In this document: positions 60,272 to 64,000 of the stretch, piece after piece
How positions within the stretch are numbered: position 1 is the stretch's first letter
Layout of the letters: every line of letters begins with the position of its first letter
Source of the DNA: Bacteroidota bacterium
GTDB lineage: Bacteria > Bacteroidota > Bacteroidia > Bacteroidales > JAADJA01
Direction: 5' to 3'
Length of the DNA stretch: 64,000 bases
Assembly: GCA_020444515.1 (NCBI GenBank)
Contig: JAHLKX010000005.1
Location: 186,001-250,000, forward strand
Made by a program: the position numbers and the translations under genes
The notes under the pieces: model-generated
What the model was told of the DNA's origin: nothing
What the model saw: only the letters and a program-made list of their open reading frames with translations
Database searches by the model: none

Positions 60272-60943
60272 ATGACCCTATACGATTTCGTATATTCGCT
60301 TGGTTATTTTAATCATAAAAGCATCTATTTCAATTTTAAATATTTGCCTTTCCGACAGGCAATCCGCTTTCCACTTTTTGTAAGCTTTCGCACCAAGCTG
60401 ATTGCCACCAAAGGTTCGATCAGAATTAACGGTCCTCTGCATACCGGGATGATCAGGATCGGATTTGGTGAAGTGGGTATCTTTGATAAAAAATATAACC
60501 GTGTTATTTGGGAGGTCAAAGGCGACATTGTTTTTGAGGGCCGGGCATTGTTTAAGTTTGGTTCAAGGATAAGTGTCGGTAAAAATGCACAATTGCAACT
60601 TGGTGAAGGATTTCGTATCTCACCCGACAGTTCGCTGGTGTGTTTCAAAAAAATGAAATTCGGTAATAATGTCCGGATCTCCTGGGAGGTGATCATCATG
60701 GATAATGACTTTCATAAAATCAAAACACTGGATGGAGAATTGCTGAATGAACCGAAAGAAATTATCATCGGAAACAATGTATGGATCGGTATGCGAACAA
60801 CCATTTTAAAAGGAACCCAAATTGGTAACGATGTCATTGTGGGTTCTGGCTCTTTGCTCCACAAGCCTATCAATGGCAATCATCTGATCATTGCCGGAAA
60901 TCCTGCAAAAGTCATTAAAGAAGGTGTCCGCTGGGAGCCATGA
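60272..60943 (+). CDS. Hexapeptide-repeat acyltransferase
   Basis: ISVGKNAQLQLGEGFRISPDS...IIIGNNVWIGMRTTILKGTQIGNDVIVGSGSLLHKPINGNHLIIAGNPAKVIKEGVRW. Confidence 0.88.
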   Translation: MTLYDFVYSLGYFNHKSIYFNFKYLPFRQAIRFPLFVSFRTKLIATKGSIRINGPLHTGMIRIGFGEVGIFDKKYNRVIWEVKGDIVFEGRALFKFGSRISVGKNAQLQLGEGFRISPDSSLVCFKKMKFGNNVRISWEVIIMDNDFHKIKTLDGELLNEPKEIIIGNNVWIGMRTTILKGTQIGNDVIVGSGSLLHKPINGNHLIIAGNPAKVIKEGVRWEP

Positions 60944-60960
60944 TCAATTCCATTCATCTG

Positions 60961-61584
60961 TTAATCAATGGAATTTAATCCTTCCATTGCCGAAGAGTCA
61001 TTGGGCTTGTACATTAAAACTTTGTTGAAAAGCACCTCGGCCTCACGCAATTTGCCAAGCTTCAGGTTTGTCCAGGCATACATGATCAACCCATCATAAT
61101 CAAAAGGATAGAGATTTACCACCTTTTCAAAATATTTAAGTGCAGAGGTGTAATCTTCATTGCCATAAAATATGGAACCCAACCTATAATTGGCTTTCGT
61201 GTTTTGTGGATCTATTTTGAGAATGTCATTGTATTGCTTTTTAACCTGTTCCCAGTTTCCCATTGCCGATGCCGGGTATACATATCCGAATTTAGCTTCC
61301 AGGGAAAGGGGCTTCAGATCGATGCATCGCTGATAATAGGCGATGGATTCGGTAAAATAACCACCCATGTAATTTAACCATCCCAGTCGAAGGTTGATTT
61401 CGTATGAGTCTTCACTGTATACTTTTTTCATCGATTCTATGGCTTTGGTATATTCACCTGTATATTCCTGAGCGTAACTGTCACTGAATGCCTCCTGGAT
61501 GGCCTTGTAATCTTGCGATTGTATAGTTGAAGTGATCATAAATATACCCAGTAGCAGGGCCATTGATTTCTTTAAATTTTCCAT
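60961..61584 (-). CDS. Secreted TPR protein
   Basis: Signal peptide; INLRLGWLNYMGGYFTESIAYYQRCIDLKPLSLEAKFG and TKANYRLGSIFYGNEDYTSALKYFEKVVNLYP repeats. Confidence 0.8.
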   Translation of the reverse strand: MENLKKSMALLLGIFMITSTIQSQDYKAIQEAFSDSYAQEYTGEYTKAIESMKKVYSEDSYEINLRLGWLNYMGGYFTESIAYYQRCIDLKPLSLEAKFGYVYPASAMGNWEQVKKQYNDILKIDPQNTKANYRLGSIFYGNEDYTSALKYFEKVVNLYPFDYDGLIMYAWTNLKLGKLREAEVLFNKVLMYKPNDSSAMEGLNSID

Positions 61585-63062
61585 GTTATTCCTCCTATAA
61601 ATGATTGATTTTCATAATGAATTGATATAAAAGAAACCGGTTCTGGTTCAAAACCCCTTACCAGCCAACTTTCATACGATAAAAAATGGTATCTGAAAGA
61701 AAATTGTAATTGATCCGACAAAGGTATGATGAAATTTGCTCCGGCTCTGAATTTGATTAAATCACCAGAATTATATACGATGTAACCGTTTGACTCATTG
61801 AGGTTGGTCATTTCGCCGAAGGAAGCAAAGGCTTCCAGCCAAAAATGATCAGTTAGACGGAAACCAACCAATTGATGAACCATATACCTGAATTTCTCCG
61901 ATTGTTTTTCCAAGGCAACTGTAAAACGTGAAATACCATAAAAATTGAGGTTGCCTTTCGGAAACCAGCTAAGCCTCAGATCTCCCTGGTATTGCGTCAA
62001 CCCGTTGAGGTTAGAATAGGATCCTGTAAGTCCAAGGTTGTAAATTAAAAAAGATCTACTCAGGTTCAGGGATGCTATATAGTTGTTGAAAGACGTATCC
62101 CTTTCAGTAATCTCATAAACCATTTTGCTGGATACTGTCTCATGCCATGGTTGCGCCAGATAGGCTTCCTGATAGGCCTGTGTAACAAGATTTTGATAGT
62201 TAATCTGCAGAAAGCTGGCTGCCGGTGTTATGGTAAAACCCCTACCTGCTGCGAATGAAACTGCCCCATAAAGGCTGTTTTGCTTCATATTGTAGCGGTA
62301 ATCGTATCGTTTGAATTGGTGAACATAGATATTTCCCTGGTAAACACCCGGTGGAATAACTTCGGTATAGTGACCTGTTACAACCAGCTCCGGTACCTGT
62401 ATTTGCTGAAGTTTTTGGGTGGTAAGATTCATATAACTCAAAAACACACTGATCCTTTTAGTGAGGTTTAAATCAAAATCTGCCTGAAAAAAGTACTTAT
62501 CATCATTTAAATTTTGTGATGCCCAGACAGTATCCCATCCTGCCAATAAATTCCTCCTTTGGTTGGATTTAATGTTATTGCTTAATGTATAACCTCCTCC
62601 CAAATTAAGCTGGTCAAGGATTTTGAGTTTTTCAGTGCCCAATTTTTCCGATAATTCACCCGGGAAATACCGGCTAACAGCCAGGGCTTCTTTCTGACGA
62701 TTGGAAAAATGATAAGCCAGGTAAAGGTATTCAAGAAGAACCGGGTCGTTTTGGTTCATGGTGAGGGCTTTTTCAAGATGGTGAATAGCCCATAAATAAT
62801 TGGTTTTATTGAACCAGGCGATCCCCATCCTAAGCCTGAGGTAATAGTAATCATGGCCCTGCCGGATTGCTTTTTGTCCCAGCTCTATCAGTTGATCCCA
62901 CTGGCCATTATTGTAGTATTCCAGGGTAGATGTTTCGACGGTCCTGAAGTCCAGCTTCAATTCCTGACTGATGACTGTATTCGAAAGCAATGACATGATC
63001 ATAATCAGGAGGAGGCCCCGACTTGTAAATTCAAATAACCTGTATTTTCTCTTGATCATCAT
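61572..63062 (-). CDS. TPR protein with C-terminal outer-membrane beta-barrel-like region
   Basis: N-terminal TPRs (QLIELGQKAIRQGHDYYYLRLRMGIAWFNKTNYLWAIHHLEKAL), then alternating amphipathic strands ending ...YENQSFIGGITWKI. Confidence 0.7.
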   Translation of the reverse strand: MMIKRKYRLFEFTSRGLLLIMIMSLLSNTVISQELKLDFRTVETSTLEYYNNGQWDQLIELGQKAIRQGHDYYYLRLRMGIAWFNKTNYLWAIHHLEKALTMNQNDPVLLEYLYLAYHFSNRQKEALAVSRYFPGELSEKLGTEKLKILDQLNLGGGYTLSNNIKSNQRRNLLAGWDTVWASQNLNDDKYFFQADFDLNLTKRISVFLSYMNLTTQKLQQIQVPELVVTGHYTEVIPPGVYQGNIYVHQFKRYDYRYNMKQNSLYGAVSFAAGRGFTITPAASFLQINYQNLVTQAYQEAYLAQPWHETVSSKMVYEITERDTSFNNYIASLNLSRSFLIYNLGLTGSYSNLNGLTQYQGDLRLSWFPKGNLNFYGISRFTVALEKQSEKFRYMVHQLVGFRLTDHFWLEAFASFGEMTNLNESNGYIVYNSGDLIKFRAGANFIIPLSDQLQFSFRYHFLSYESWLVRGFEPEPVSFISIHYENQSFIGGITWKI

Positions 63063-63065
63063 GTT

Positions 63066-64000
63066 TTATCCATCCTTTTCCGTTGATATTTCGGATGCTT
63101 CGGTGGTTTTGTTTCCATCCACCACGACAAATTTCTTTATCCTGTTTGATTCAATTTCAAATTCAAAGTCAATTTCCCTCCCGGCTTTTTGCCCATGTTT
63201 TACGATCGCTGAACTGATAAACCGAATGTTACTATCAGTCAAATGATCAGTTAGTTTGGTGAACTCCATTTTATACTCGGATCGGATAAACAAATAAAAC
63301 GGTGCAATAAAATCCTGGAAAAAGATCCATAGTTTGCGATGGAGCAGATGAATGGGATAAGCATCATTTACCTGAAGGCCCTTATAAAACCCACCCGGAA
63401 CTTTATAGGCTCCCAGGTAAAATTTGAATAACAGTGATTTCCGGTCACCTTCGAAGTGGGTAAAATAATGAATGTTCCCTTCGTTTTTGAATGAAGCAAC
63501 CGATCCTGTAGCCTCATCTTTTAAAAAACTATGATTATATATATCGGTATGAACCTGCCAGGTTTCTGTATGTACAGCACCCCTGTCATCTTTCACCTTA
63601 AATTGTAACTCCTGACCTGGAATAAAATGAAATGCTTTATAAAGTGAGTTGTTCTTTTCGATGTTCGATATGATATCCCCTTTTTGGGGTTTGGCATATG
63701 ACTTAAATTCAAATTCCGTTTCCCGATGAAGGATATAATGGCTGATGGGATGATTCAGTGTTTTAGATCCGATAAAAGGTGTTGATTGTATCTGGAAATG
63801 GAGATGGGGTTCCGGTGATCGGCCGGAATTACCACAATAGGCCAGAATATCCCCGCGCCTGACTGAATCTCCTTTGCTTACTTTGAATGATCCGGGTTTA
63901 AGGTGGCACAATTTCATATACAGCTTTTCGCTGTGTTTGACAATAACGGTGTTGCCCCAGTTGTACTCCAGGTTCATGTCGCCCACATCGTTGTCTTCAA
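63066..64000 (-). CDS. M23-family peptidase-like protein (partial; N-terminus off the window)
   Basis: NTVIVKHSEKLYMKLCHLKPGSFKVSKGDSVRRGDILAYCGNSGRSPEPHLHFQ; frame remains open to the window end. Confidence 0.85.
   Translation of the reverse strand, partial: EDNDVGDMNLEYNWGNTVIVKHSEKLYMKLCHLKPGSFKVSKGDSVRRGDILAYCGNSGRSPEPHLHFQIQSTPFIGSKTLNHPISHYILHRETEFEFKSYAKPQKGDIISNIEKNNSLYKAFHFIPGQELQFKVKDDRGAVHTETWQVHTDIYNHSFLKDEATGSVASFKNEGNIHYFTHFEGDRKSLLFKFYLGAYKVPGGFYKGLQVNDAYPIHLLHRKLWIFFQDFIAPFYLFIRSEYKMEFTKLTDHLTDSNIRFISSAIVKHGQKAGREIDFEFEIESNRIKKFVVVDGNKTTEASEISTEKDG

Overview
The window is a gene-dense chromosomal segment from a Bacteroidetes bacterium. Evidence includes T9SS C-terminal sorting domains, TAnnTTTG-type -7 promoter elements, and a PorZ-like protein next to RecO. 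Most of it is housekeeping: coaX (partial), tRNA-Phe, atpC/atpD, lspA, ileS, a POT transporter, upp, sucA-sucB-nadB, a gyrA/parC-type topoisomerase, a flavodiiron protein, queG, ruvB, sixA-ppk-ppx, lipA, lipB, recO, porZ, ispG and an S9 peptidase. It also holds an ECF sigma operon with three tandem DUF4252 genes, a mazEF toxin-antitoxin pair, and some cell-surface polysaccharide genes. The strongest unusual signal is at 48249-49544 (-). Two ORFs listed separately in the track are exactly in frame and separated by one TGA. That TGA sits at the first Cys position of a thioredoxin-type CxxC (FFST-[TGA]-SFC), and a 9-bp stem-loop begins 12 nt downstream. This suggests an undescribed selenocysteine-containing (UxxC) secreted thioredoxin-like T9SS protein; a nonsense mutation is the alternative. 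A second notable signal is a long imperfect hairpin just downstream of mazF that resembles an integron attC site. All calls are from reading the sequence and translations; no database search was run.
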